Assembly: GCF_900048035.1 (NCBI RefSeq)
Contig: NZ_LN999832.1
Span: 682,001 to 746,000, forward strand
DNA: 64,000 nucleotides
From: Candidatus Gullanella endobia
Lineage (GTDB): Bacteria; Pseudomonadota; Gammaproteobacteria; Enterobacterales; Enterobacteriaceae
Reading direction: 5' to 3'
Numbering within the stretch: the first letter of the stretch is position 1; each line of letters starts with the position of its first letter. Positions 8,870 through 19,151 of the stretch are shown in pieces. The notes beneath the pieces are model-generated. The model ran no database searches, was not told the DNA's origin, and saw only the letters and a program-made list of their open reading frames with translations. A program made the position numbers and the translations under genes.

Positions 8870-9900
8870 AAATTTATTATAGATCTCTATTGAAAAAATC
8901 TTAATATTAATATCTTAATATGTTATAAGTTAATATTTTGGTTTTTTAAAAAAATTACTAGACATAAATTTAATAAATAACTTTTAGTACTAAAAGTTTC
9001 ATTAGTATTTTCTCTCTACTATCCACTACGTATGATATTTTATGTATAAATGATAAAATTTTTTCTAATAAATTTTATCAAAATTAGACAAATTAAATCA
9101 CTATTCAACAATCTCACTCGTAAAAATAATAATTGCTAAAACTGTATCATAATTTTTTATAATATTAGTAATTTGTAATAACTAAAGTTTATTATAAATT
9201 ATATCTTCGATATACAAATATAATTCTCTGTTTTTCTTTATAATTTTAGTTTTTATTTATATTATTACATTAAAGTTATTATAACTAGTCATTTCTCAAT
9301 GAATGAAGATATTCTCTTTCTAGTTACTTTGGAAAATTTTCTGTTAATTTTTATAATTATATGACTAGATTTTTTAAATACCTATTACTACATATTGATA
9401 TATGAATCCAGTTTATTTTCAGTATAAGAAATTAAAGTAATAATGTTGTAATATAAGTAATATATTTATATATAAAATATGTCTGATAGATAATTATTCA
9501 ACGCTATTTGCATCGATACAATATAAATTAATGATCAAAATAATACTCATTTAGCATAAACTATATAAACTAATGATCAACAGATCAGGTCAGATAAAAT
9601 ATTATTTCGTTATGTAAAATTCGATAAAGATTTATGAATCAGTAGTATTAACTACCTTATTTACTTCAGTCGATAAATTTTACGATAATCAATAGATGAA
9701 ATGCTGTTATAGTTAATCAACATAATAGGATGATTAAAAATCAAAAGTAATCTATTCCGAATATTATCGGAACAGAAATTTTACTCCCTATAAATAGGTA
9801 TCTTATTATAAATAATCAATATAATACTACTAATATTAAAACCAAGGACATTATTAATCACTATAACTATAAAACAAATAGATATGATTATAGAGAAAAA
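8870..9900 (-). pseudogene. kdsD: kdsD fossil (arabinose-5-phosphate isomerase)
   Basis: Next upstream of kdsC in E. coli. The minus strand near 9100-9185 gives LLQITNIIKNYDTVLAIIIF then TSEIVE-stop-stop-F, matching the order LLEVTRKN...MMIEGIFTDGDLRRVFD in the CBS domains of KdsD. The sugar-isomerase domain is not clearly recognisable. Limits are estimated from gene length. yrbG, the next gene in E. coli, has no room and seems deleted. Confidence 0.5.
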
Positions 9901-10115
9901 GAAATGATAGATATTTAACTTTACAAAAATATATCGAATAGATACATTTAGCCATATAAGTAAGATTAGAGATAAAATTAATATACACTAGTATTAATGT
10001 CTGTTTTTTTAGGTTATTAAATTTGAAAGATCTAGTTAAATAAAAAATCTATGAAATATTCTATTTGTTTTAATATCATCTCAATCAATTATGAGAGCAT
10101 AAAAAGTAATAAATT

Positions 10116-10920
10116 ATGAATAATGATGATAATCTAGTTAATAATCGCAAATCAAGCTTTAATCGGGGGGATAATTTCATTATACTCGATAATATTATAT
10201 TATGCAATTTCTACATAGAAATATAATATTAATTATAAGCCATTTTAGTATCGGTAAAAATAATATTTCTGTATTTTATTGGCTGGTAGTCTATTACCGT
10301 ACAACAGAAAAAATTGGATAGATAGTGATAATATATCCATATTATCATGTCGTAAACTTTATCAGGTAAATAATAAAATTGGAGTATTATTCTATCTCAG
10401 TATATTATTTACTGATAATATATTTTTTTAAAAATTTGATATTTCCATTATTTTAAAATATCCGTTTATAATAGTTAATATTATATATCACTGCACTAAT
10501 AAAATTTAAAGCAGAAAGCTTACATTAAGCGACATCGTTAATTCCGGAAGAGTTATTTATCGACACATGGCGCGCCGTATAATTTTAGCTCGTACTATTA
10601 TATCAGATACTGATCTGCTTATATTTTTATGAGCTGTTTTTCAGGAAAAATCCAATTAATATTGGGTTATTATTACGCTCATTGATAATCTAAAGTAGAC
10701 GCTAAGTTTTATCTACATCGCAGTGTACTAAAACATGACAGAAGTATTAAGAATTTCTAATGACGACTATATCTTTTCTAAAAAATATATAGTGATAAAA
10801 GGGACAGCAGTTAACCTATATAACAGTCAGAATCAGCGCGTTAAATAATTTTTAAATAGTATCTCTTATAGACTAACCTCGTTTAATATTCCACTAAATA
10901 TTATTAGACACAACTATTAG
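10116..10920 (+). pseudogene. mlaF: mlaF fossil (ABC ATPase of phospholipid transport)
   Basis: The plus-strand ATG at 10116 starts NLVNNRKSSFNRG, matching NLVDMRDVSFTRG of MlaF. The P-loop is destroyed: AILVSVKIIF stands for AIMGPSGIGKTT. Later blocks are LSCRKLYQVNNKIGVLFYLS (for MSRSRLYTVRKRMSMLFQSG), MARRIILARTIISDTDLLIF (for MARRAALARAIALEPDLIMF, near 10567) and TEVLRISNDDYIF (for PEVLSIADHAWIL). Near the end QRVK-stop-FLNSI matches PRVRQFLDGI. The final TAG is at 10918-10920, giving 805 bp against 810 in E. coli, so decay is by substitution and small indels. First gene of a complete mlaFEDCB fossil operon. Confidence 0.85.
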
Positions 10921-10929
10921 GAAAAGAGA

Positions 10930-11715
10930 GAATTAAGCTTAGTTATGATATAAGAGGTAATCTTATCCTTTAAGCATTGAACACTAAGAATTTATTACAG
11001 TTTTAATTAAGCCAGCATTATACTGTTTAGTATATTAGAAGAAAAATCTGAATTGTAAAAAATAGCTACTATTAAAAAACTTTACATCTTTTTTATGTTA
11101 CTGCTTGTAATTGTTATAATTTCTAGTTTATTTATCAATATAGTGCTTTGATTATAGAATTATATCGTTTTATAACTTATAGTACTAAATACAGTTTAGG
11201 AATGCTAGTTTTGCTATCCCTACTATGTAAGTTAGAGTCAGTAATAGTCGCATTTTATTTTCTAACCGTGCAAGTTCTCCGTTTACTGTCGAGATAATCT
11301 TAATAACGATTAACGAATAACTTTCTGGTTCTTAAATAATGGTAATAGACCTATTTATCAAATAGTGGTTCTTCGTTTTTTTGGCTAGTCTTATTAGTAT
11401 GCTATTACCAATCATAACTTCTATTGAAGTTCGAATCTTAAGACAGACTATTGTTAGTATTGAATAGAAAGGAATTGATAGTAGCTTCTTTTTATTTGAA
11501 ATATATGCTTTTATAGATTAGTAGAAAAATTTAGTAAACTGTGTTATTAAAAATATCGTGTTTGTTATCACTGTTAATTGAATTTTTTACTATTCAATAG
11601 TTATGATGCTATCTAAACCTTTAAAAAAAATCAGCCATAAAATCATTCGTATGGTTTTTATATTTCATTAATAGTAATAGGATTAGATTTTTATTATGAT
11701 TTCTTTGATTTTTAA
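10930..11715 (+). pseudogene. mlaE: mlaE fossil (permease of phospholipid transport)
   Basis: YSTKYSLGMLVLLSLLCKLE (about 11185-11245) aligns with [20 protein letters not shown] of MlaE. Further on, SIE-stop-KGIDSSFF matches VSWKGIDSGFF, and IVFVITVN-stop-IF matches VVFAITVTWIS with Trp changed to TGA. The last block GLDFYYDFFDF ends at TAA 11713-11715, directly before the mlaD ATG, so the ancestral junction is preserved. The start is not clear. Confidence 0.8.
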
Positions 11716-12350
11716 ATGGATCTAAGCAAACATAAAAATAAAATATTAATCGACATATTTATGATGATTATTCTGTTCGCTATTTTTTCTTTATCTAAAA
11801 TAGTGATAAAATCCGTTCTATAGATAATATGATAATTTATCGAATCAGCGTCTATTTAATAATATTAGTATTCTTAAAGTAAGATCTTCTGTTCGGATCG
11901 AAGGGAAGATTTTATTGATTAAATTTCAGATATTATACTTAATCCTAAAACCTATATTCTAAAAAGTTATTATGGATATTAAATATAATTTATAATCATA
12001 TATTTGATATGAATTCTTTATCGATTCGAACTTTTTAGTTTGTTGGGAGAAGTAATAATATTTCAAACTCAGTCTCTGTTCTTAATAATTCAAAATTGGT
12101 ACTTTAATAATAAAAGAGATAAAAATCATTTAGGATAACCAATAAGCTATTATTTTATAAGATCTGATTGGTTATTTTCTTTATAATCGCAGTAATAGCA
12201 GACACAACAAAACTACTAAGAATTAAACTAACAACATCGGTAATAAAGTACCTAAATAGAACAAATCATAAATTATGGATATTAAATTAATCAAAAATGT
12301 ACTAACAAAAGTAAAGCTAGATAGTAGGAAGTTTAAATAGCAGAAAAAGC
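11716..12350 (+). pseudogene. mlaD: mlaD fossil (MCE-domain protein)
   Basis: Starts with ATG at 11716 (MDLSKHKNKILIDIF, for MQTKKNEIWVGIF), then a broken membrane helix. FNNISILKVRSSVRIEG (about 11857-11907) matches FDNIGGLKARSPVSIGG of the MCE domain. In another frame ISDIILNPKTYIL matches ADITLDPKTYLP, and MNSLSIRT-F-stop-F-VG matches TSSLSIRTSGLLG. The frame changes show repeated small indels. Confidence 0.8.
12135..12192 (+). terminator. terminator-like hairpin inside the mlaD fossil
   Basis: Arms ATAACCAAT (12135-12143) and ATTGGTTAT (12177-12185) with a long loop, followed by TTTCTTT. It lies within former coding sequence, so it is either chance or a newly formed stop for spurious transcription. 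Confidence 0.25.
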
Positions 12351-12459
12351 ATTATCACCAACAGTGATATTATAATTAATATAAGATAATTTATGTCTGT
12401 TTTTATCATTTCAAATCGGTTTTCAACCTTACTAAGTTGACACAACTAGAATAGAAGAC

Positions 12460-13082
12460 ATGCATACTTAAATCTTTATTTGCATTACTAGTGCTGTTGG
12501 TTATTCTATTGTTAATATAAACTATTCTATCATAAAAATCCTTATCGTTTAATAAGTTAAACAGTAAATAAGATTTGTATTCGTCTAAAAAACAAATAAA
12601 ATAAATTTATTAAGATCCTAATTACTTGAATATTATTGTGCGTAAAAATTTTTTCTTATATTCAGGTAAAACACACTTGGTAATCAATACTAGATTTTCA
12701 TTATTGTAATAACTATGCCAATTCAGCGAGATGCTTACTTTAAAATATTCCAGAACTATTTAGAGTATATTTATGTTCAAGTGGTAGTATATTTCAGTAA
12801 TTATACTTATGAAATTACATCGGAGAAACCATTAGGCGCTTCCAAAATTGTGATTATTTTCGTAACGATTACCGATCAAATTGGCCATTCACTAATGTAT
12901 CTTGATTTCTAGTAGCTCAAAATAATATCTCTAGTAATTATCAGGTATATGATATACTTTATTAAAAGTATTGGTATTTTATTGCTAAAAATGAATAGGC
13001 ATTAATATTGCATACAAAAAATCGATGAATTGACTTAGCAATTATAAAAGATACTATAATAGTAATTACCTTGGATAATTAG
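12460..13082 (+). pseudogene. mlaC: mlaC fossil (periplasmic phospholipid carrier)
   Basis: The plus strand from about 12560 gives IRLKNK, then SYIQVKHTW, matching DRLKNE and PYVQVKYAG of MlaC. The open stretch 12715-12912 (65 codons) starts IQRDAYFKIFQNYLE, matching AQREAYFAAFREYLK, and continues with YEITSEKPLGASKIV (for YQIAPEQPLGDKTIV). This stretch is therefore a surviving fragment, not a separate small gene. Afterwards SNYQVYDIL matches GNWQAYDMI out of frame. The end, near TAG 13080-13082, follows IIVITLDN (for QKITLEEKK). Confidence 0.85.
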
Positions 13083-13084
13083 TA

Positions 13085-13370
13085 TTATAGTTAAAAGATT
13101 TAATTAATTTACGTAGGAATAATATTAATCTTATTTGAAGAATTAAATTATAATACATTATTTACACTATTGGTAATAGAAGTAATTATTATTTGAAGAT
13201 ATCCGATTTATAGATATCTTTAATCTTCGACATATCGACTTTGCCGACGTAGCATTTATTTTTTGTTTTTAACATTATCAAAAAAGTGAGGTAATAAACG
13301 TATATTTATTAGCGTCACTAATAGTTTTCGAACGTTTATTACACTATGAAAGTTATAACCAATTCTATTT
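13085..13370 (+). pseudogene. mlaB: mlaB fossil (STAS-domain protein)
   Basis: Last gene of the mla set. FNLRHIDFADVAFIF (about 13229-13273) aligns with IDLSRVSRVDTGGLALLL of MlaB and continues as YQKSEVINVYLLASLIVFER, in register with KKQGNNVTLQGVNDKVYT. Short protein, one clear block; position before ibaG supports the call. Confidence 0.6.
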
Positions 13371-13613
13371 ATATAATAACTTTAAATACTTAATATAAAT
13401 TACTAGCACTATTTCATTATAATAAAAATGATTGGTAATCATCTTTTAATTTTTTAATTGTATCTTATATAAAGTTATTATGCTTTTAATCATTGTTTCA
13501 TTTAGAATAATAAAAGAACTATAGTTAATTGCTTCTCTTATTCTTTAAAATAGTTAATCCCTATAAAATACTAGTTTAGTAGACTGATTTATAACCCTAA
13601 AAAAGATTTAATT

Positions 13614-13880
13614 ATGGAAATAAACGAAATCAAATCAGTGCTTATGCAAGCCTTATTACTGGATGAAGTCTACGTAATTAAAAATGGTAAAAATTTTCAA
13701 ATTATTGCGATTAGTGATCAATTTTCTAAAATAAGTCTAATAAAAAAACACAAAATAATATATACACCACTAATAGAGTATATATTAGATAATCGCATTC
13801 ATGCTTTATCAATAAAAGCCTATACAAAAAATGAGTGGAAGCGTAATTGTAAGATGAATGATTTTAAATGTTTACCTTAA
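13614..13880 (+). CDS. ibaG: IbaG, BolA-family protein
   Basis: Small BolA/IbaA-family protein (YrbA in older naming). In E. coli it is linked to acid stress, and BolA proteins partner with monothiol glutaredoxins in iron-sulfur and iron homeostasis. It has 88 residues against 84, aligning throughout: EIKSVLMQALLLDEVYV, FQIIAISDQF, and the highly conserved YTPLIEYILDNRIHALSIKAYTKNEW (for [26 protein letters not shown]). It is intact between the mlaB and murA fossils, keeping the ancestral order mlaFEDCB-ibaG-murA. Survival of this one reading frame amid decay suggests selection, although recent intactness is an alternative. Confidence 0.88.
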   Translation: MEINEIKSVLMQALLLDEVYVIKNGKNFQIIAISDQFSKISLIKKHKIIYTPLIEYILDNRIHALSIKAYTKNEWKRNCKMNDFKCLP

Positions 13881-13930
13881 TCTAAGAGAAAAGAATTTTC
13901 TTATTTAATCATAAAGAGTAATTATAATAG

Positions 13931-15170
13931 ATGAATTTCTTATCTAGAATCTTGCACGGTTAAATAGAAAAGTTACTATTTCCGACATTAAAAATTTTAT
14001 ACTTCCAATTTTATTTATCATACTATTGACGAAATAACCGATGGAAATTCAAAACATTTCCAAGTTCTAAGATATAGAAAAACCATAAAATTATCTAATT
14101 AACTCAATGCTAAAGCAAAACGAAATAGCTCATTTTGTGTAGATATAAGCAAGGTTAATATTTACTATGCACTATATGAGCTAACGAAGATCATACGCGT
14201 GTCTGTTTTTAACTAGGACTGTTAGTAGCGTCTTTTTATTAAAGACAGATTTTATTACCGAGTGTCTGTGTTATCAATATTCATCCTGTGGATTTATATA
14301 TCAGTGATTTATAGCAGTCAAGTGCTACTATCAAACTAGAGAAAAATATCTTAAAGCATTAGCCGATGGTTTTTCAATGCGCATATTATTATAAATAAAG
14401 TTAGTATTGGCGCTATAGTAATTATTATAAGTGTAGCAATATTAGTAACTAGTACTACTAGTATCAATAATATATCTCATAAATCGGAAATTATTGATAC
14501 TACTAATTTTCTCATTTGGATAGATGTAAAGATTAGTGGTGCTGATACTAACAAAATTATTATTTAAAGAATTAATAATTTATATCTATGTATATCGAGT
14601 TTTACTTGATCTTATCGAGACTGATACGTTGCTGATAGCAGTAGATATTTCCTAAGACCGCATAGTTTTTCATGTTATATTCCCTGATACATTACAGGCT
14701 CTACTAATCAAGTTACACGAAGTGTATATAGATATCACTGTTAGGAGATGACTAGATAAATCTAGATATGCATAATCAGCGTCTAAAAGTAATTATAGTT
14801 CGTATTGCTTTATATTATGTTCTAGGTTTTCTAGCAATATGAAAGCGAAATCTAATCTAATCAATCCAATCATTCATAGTAGTAATATTATTACTAAGAT
14901 TATTTTTGAAAACCGGTTTATATATATTTCAGAATTAATTCAAATAGAATCGTATAATAAAATCGAACGTAACAGTATTATTTATCGCGATATTAAAACT
15001 TCATATTTGAGTATAAGTAATGGGAATAGATTTGCGTTCTTCAACAAGTCTAGTTTTAGTTGTTTATATCGTCAATTAAAGAAAATTGTTTTGTATGAGT
15101 GATAATATCGAATAAACTAGCATAGTTTTTCATTTTAGTAGTTTATATAATTATTAAAATATGCTCAAAC
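13931..15170 (+). pseudogene. murA: murA fossil (UDP-GlcNAc enolpyruvyl transferase)
   Basis: Begins 51 bp after ibaG, as in E. coli. The former N-terminus reads KVTISDIKNFILPILFIILL then PMEIQNISKF, matching [20 protein letters not shown] and PVEIQNVPKL. Near 14400-14560 KVSIGAIVIIISVAILV and SEIIDTTNFLIWIDVKISGA match KVSVGATVTIMCAATLA and [36 protein letters not shown] (about 14590) matches YRVLPDRIETGTFLVA. The open stretch 14839-15102 carries IIFENRFIYISELIQI, matching TVFENRFMHVPELSRM. Many stops and frame changes make the gene dead. MurA performs the first committed step of peptidoglycan synthesis. Confidence 0.9.
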
Positions 15171-15482
15171 ACTATTATTATAAGTAAGCGTAACTTTACA
15201 GTTTCTAATACTAGCATAACTGTAGATAATCACGACTATCGTGAACTAAATTATTTTTATCTTTATAAATAACGCATAGAGATTATATTCTATACTTATT
15301 GTTAATAATATGATTTTAAATCAAAAGATAAAATTAATAATTCATAATTATAAAAAAAGAGATAATATTCGAATTTCTATCTAATTTAACACTATCTAAT
15401 ATAGACGACTCTTAAATAGATTATACGAGATAACAAAACTTAAACTAACACTATAATAGTAGAATTAGTATTTTTAAAATAC
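15171..15482. other. AT-rich stretch between murA fossil and degQ
   Basis: I see nothing recognisable. In E. coli murA and degQ are about 40 kb apart, so an ancestral rearrangement or deletion junction must lie here. Confidence 0.5.
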
Positions 15483-16859
15483 TTAACGTAATAATAAAAA
15501 AATACTTGCATCGCCACGTACTATATTCAGCGCTATAATTGCTGGTTTAGATTCTAACACCTTACGAAGCTGAGATACGTTTTTTATTCGTTCACGGTTT
15601 ATACCAATGATCACATCGCCCTTTTGTAAACCAATCGCGTCAGCAGGAGAATCTTTTATTACTTTTTCTACCTGAACACCCTTAGTACCATGTTTTAATT
15701 GACCATTGCTAAGAGAGGCTCCTTGTAGCGCTGGAGTAAGAATCTGCTCACTGGTAATAGCTGATGCGCTATCATCGAGGATCACGGAAATTGTTTGTGC
15801 TTTTCCGTTACGCAGAAGGCCAAGCCTAATAGTTTTACCGGGTGAACTAGTACCAACCTTAACCCGCAATTCAGCAAAGCTTTGAATTGGCTTATCCTCT
15901 ACCGAAATAATAATATCGCCAGCTTTGATACCGCCTTTAGCAGCGGCGGAGTTTGGAAGTACTTCGCTGACAAAGGCGCCACGCTGAGCATTAATATTAA
16001 AAGCTTTAGCAATATCAGCGGTTAATTCTGTCCCTTTTATACCTAATTGACCGCGTTTTACCTCACCATATTCAATCAATTGCTGACTTAAGTTTTTAAC
16101 GATATTACTAGGAATAGCGAAACCAATACCAATATTACCTCCTCCCGGTGCTAGAATGGCAGTATTAATACCAATCAGTTCACCGTTGAGGTTGACTAGC
16201 GCACCACCGGAATTACCACGATTAATGGATGCGTCAGTTTGGATAAAATTCTCAAGACCTTCCAAATTCAAACCGCTACGATCAAGAGCAGAAATAATAC
16301 CTGACGTGGCAGTCTGTCCAAGACCGAAAGGATTACCCAACGCAACAGCAAAATCTCCGACTTTTAAAGTATCAGAGTCAGCCATACTAAGTTCGCTAAG
16401 ATTTTTTGTCTTCGGCAACTGCAATAACGCTAAATCCGTTTGTTCGTCGTGACCGACTAGTTTAGCATTGAATTCGCGGCCGTCATTGAGCTGAACTTTA
16501 ATCTTATCTGCTCCGTTAACAACATGATTATTAGTAATAATGTAACCTTTTAGAGCATTAATAATAACTCCAGAACCTAACCCTTCAAATGGGCGTGATC
16601 TATCATTGTTAAAACCTGGGGTATCGGGTCCGAAAAAGTACTTAAATTCCTTGGGTAGCGAAGGACATCGGACTGGTTTAGAACCTTCAACATAGACGCT
16701 GACTACTGCTGGTAGTACTTTAGCTAGCATTGACGCTAGGCTTGGCATAGCTTTTCCTTCTACTTCAATTGGAATAGCTGCTTTTAGCGATGAAAAAGGA
16801 ATTATTAGACTCAGTCCAATACTGAGTGCCAATGCGCTGAAGAATGGTGTTATTTTCAT
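15483..16859 (-). CDS. degQ: DegQ, periplasmic serine protease/chaperone
   Basis: HtrA-family quality-control protease of the periplasm. It has 458 residues against 455 in E. coli DegQ. A signal peptide spans about residues 1-28. The catalytic triad is H112 (ITNNHVVN), D142 (QTDLALL) and S217 (NRGNSGGAL). Two PDZ domains follow (about 265-360 and 385-455). The C-terminus ASIFLLLR and the loop after the signal peptide fit DegQ better than DegP. It is divergent from rplM-rpsI, as in E. coli; yhcB and zapE between them are gone or fossil, and degS is not found. The last outer-membrane quality-control protease visible here. Confidence 0.95.
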   Translation of the reverse strand: MKITPFFSALALSIGLSLIIPFSSLKAAIPIEVEGKAMPSLASMLAKVLPAVVSVYVEGSKPVRCPSLPKEFKYFFGPDTPGFNNDRSRPFEGLGSGVIINALKGYIITNNHVVNGADKIKVQLNDGREFNAKLVGHDEQTDLALLQLPKTKNLSELSMADSDTLKVGDFAVALGNPFGLGQTATSGIISALDRSGLNLEGLENFIQTDASINRGNSGGALVNLNGELIGINTAILAPGGGNIGIGFAIPSNIVKNLSQQLIEYGEVKRGQLGIKGTELTADIAKAFNINAQRGAFVSEVLPNSAAAKGGIKAGDIIISVEDKPIQSFAELRVKVGTSSPGKTIRLGLLRNGKAQTISVILDDSASAITSEQILTPALQGASLSNGQLKHGTKGVQVEKVIKDSPADAIGLQKGDVIIGINRERIKNVSQLRKVLESKPAIIALNIVRGDASIFLLLR

Positions 16860-17149
16860 TATAACCTTAACTCGCTCATTTTATATCAGATATTCTAGTT
16901 TAGGCATCTGCTTAAAGCGTTATAATCGCAATTATAACCTTGATAGATATGGAAAAATTTAATCTATAAGCGCGTTTAGTACCGGTATATCTGTGGGTAA
17001 AGATCGCTATTTATTTAAATTACTTGTTTTTCGTAAAACTGTTAATACTTATTAAGATAATTTCATTACTTTATTTCCATCGGGACTTGGTTATTGTCTG
17101 CTTTAATTTCAGTGAGATAATAAAATAATGAATTATCTTCTTTTTTCTG
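16860..17149. other. degQ upstream region
   Basis: Should hold the degQ promoter and, from E. coli order, the remains of yhcB; neither could be identified with confidence. Confidence 0.4.
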
Positions 17150-18480
17150 ATCTAATAGTAGACTATCGAAACTTTTAGTTATAAACTATCAAAATTGATA
17201 GTAGTCGTTGAATATATTATTTAATAATTCTTCTTTCTTAAAAAGAATTTTTTAACTTTTTCGATATCTATCTATCTCTATTTTTCTTTTAATTTATACT
17301 GTGTTCTTTTGTTCTAACGCATTTTTATAATTGTTAAATGCATGGTAGTCACATCAAAAATAATACTCATTATCAATCTGATTAGTACATACTTTCAAAT
17401 TATAATAATTAATATTACTCATTTTGCTGTTCCGTAGAATTTTATGTCCTATTACTTTTATTATAATCGGTTATATGCTATTAGTGTAACTGAATAGTAT
17501 AACAAAAACTTATTATTTAGAGCTTACTAAGCTATTATATTTATCAAATAGGTGCTTAATGTTTGCACGTATGTTTTCAATATTTAATTTTTATCAGTAA
17601 ATGCTAGCACAAAAAGGGAATATAAGTTATATAACATCTATATTTTATCTATCGTTTATATAAGTAACATATCACTGATATTTAACTCGTAAAAACTACT
17701 TTAATAATCTCATTAACCTGCTTAATTGATTAAAAATATCTTTTTAATAAGCAAATTTACAACCAATAGGACACTCTTAAAAATATAAAATATCAGCGAA
17801 GTAGCAGAGATAAAGTATGGTTGATATTTTAATTTTTACTGTAATATTCCTAGTGAATAAAAGTTAAATTTCATTTTTTTGTTTTGTATTGTGAATTTAT
17901 ATAGAATTATATCTAGCAATATTTTAATATTGCTAAATGATTTGTTCAAAAACTGCAATAGAAAGAGCTTATAGTATATAAATTAATAAAATACACTATG
18001 TTATTGCAAATCTAGATATTTCTATTGATTTTTACCTAAATACTGCAGTGTAAATTAATTTGTAAATTAATTTTTATTAGTAATAATACCAGCTAATTAT
18101 TGTAATAAAAACAGCATTTTATGCTATTAGAATTAAATTTGATTAATGGTATAGCATTATTGACTGTTATTTAGTTATTCAACTAGATGCACGAAACTAA
18201 AACAATTATAATTTTCTTTTTGAGTACTTTTATGCAATTCTGCTACGTTGTACATCGATTCATATCGATGGTAGCGGTCAGAAAAATATCGTCTATTGAT
18301 TCTAGTACTAATACATATATTTTATAAACAGCACGTTTAGATTTTTAGTTAATATTAGAATATTAATATCTGCGTTTTCTCCGTGTTTTCTTAGAGAGAT
18401 ACTATTTTAGTATTTTGAATATTATTTCTATTTTTCTTTTTAAGAAAAGCAGAGCAAGGCTGAAATTTGAAGTATTTTGT
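17150..18480 (+). pseudogene. zapE: zapE fossil (cell-division AFG1-like ATPase)
   Basis: E. coli has zapE just upstream of rplM on the same strand. Plus-strand blocks appear in order. CLMFARMFSIFN (about 17550) corresponds to ALFARGITLVATSN, then MLAQKGNI to ELYRNGLQ. Near 18160-18250 GIALLTVI, then MHETKTIIIFFLSTF, run ungapped against VMLFDVPV and MESEARRFIALVDEF. The P-loop region is not readable. Individual blocks are weak; collinearity and position make the call reasonable. Confidence 0.5.
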
Positions 18481-18501
18481 CATTTTTTGATATGAAAGAA
18501 A

Positions 18502-18530
18502 TCGACATTTTTATATGACTTCTTTATAAT
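18502..18530 (+). promoter_or_regulatory. promoter of rplM-rpsI
   Basis: -35 TCGACA (18502-18507), a 17-bp spacer and a perfect -10 TATAAT (18525-18530). It would give a leader of about 160 nt before rplM. Confidence 0.65.
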
Positions 18531-18637
18531 ATATTGATAATATGTTATATTTGATCTTGATAGAAAGATCTTAGTTATTATAAAAACGAAGCTAATCAAA
18601 GGTATTTTTCTAGATGTTGAGTTGTATTGGTCTTATA

Positions 18638-18666
18638 ATTGTTTATTAAAGCATTTAATAAACAAT
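18638..18666 (+). promoter_or_regulatory. leader hairpin before rplM, candidate L13 operator
   Basis: Perfect 13-bp arms ATTGTTTATTAAA and TTTAATAAACAAT around loop GCA, 30 nt before the rplM start. In E. coli, L13 represses its own operon through the mRNA leader. The position suggests the same role, but sequence similarity to the E. coli operator was not checked. Confidence 0.4.
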
Positions 18667-18696
18667 AATATTTAATTTATATTTGGTAAATTTTTA

Positions 18697-19125
18697 ATGA
18701 AAACTTTTGCAGCAAAGTCGAAAAAGATAAAAAATGACTGGTATGTTATCAACGCCGAAGGGAAAACTCTTGGCCGTCTTTCTACCGAACTAGCTCATCG
18801 TCTTCGTGGTAAACATAAGCCGGAATATACACCACATATAGATACCGGTGATTATCTTATCGTTTTAAACGCTGATAAAGTAGCTATTACCGGAAATAAG
18901 TGTAATAACAAAATATACTATCACTATACCGGCTACGTCGGTGGTATAAAACAAGCAACCTTTAAAGAGATGATTACTCGTTATCCTGAGCGTGTAATTA
19001 AAATCGCTGTTAAAGGTATGTTACCAAAAGGTCCGCTTGGTCGTGCTATGTTCCGTAAATTAAAAGTTTACTCTGGTACCGAGCACAACCATGCAGCACA
19101 ACAACCACAAATTCTTGATATGTAA
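18697..19125 (+). CDS. rplM: 50S ribosomal protein L13
   Basis: Early-assembling large-subunit protein. It has 142 residues, exactly the E. coli length, starting [29 protein letters not shown]. The conserved block [21 protein letters not shown] lies near residue 110. Codon content is visibly less AT-biased than the surroundings. It is the first gene of the rplM-rpsI operon, with rpsI starting 26 bp downstream. A strong promoter and a stable hairpin lie upstream. Confidence 0.98.
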   Translation: MKTFAAKSKKIKNDWYVINAEGKTLGRLSTELAHRLRGKHKPEYTPHIDTGDYLIVLNADKVAITGNKCNNKIYYHYTGYVGGIKQATFKEMITRYPERVIKIAVKGMLPKGPLGRAMFRKLKVYSGTEHNHAAQQPQILDM

Positions 19126-19151
19126 TCAGGGTAATCAGGATTCTATAGGAA

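Noticed and set aside
10160-10175. Run of six G in AT-rich DNA
   Set aside because: It falls in the SFNRG stretch of the mlaF fossil and needs no separate explanation.
12715-12912. 65-codon open frame that looks like a small gene
   Set aside because: It aligns with the middle of MlaC and is a fragment of the mlaC fossil.
14839-15102. 87-codon open frame
   Set aside because: It carries the FENRF block of MurA and belongs to the murA fossil.
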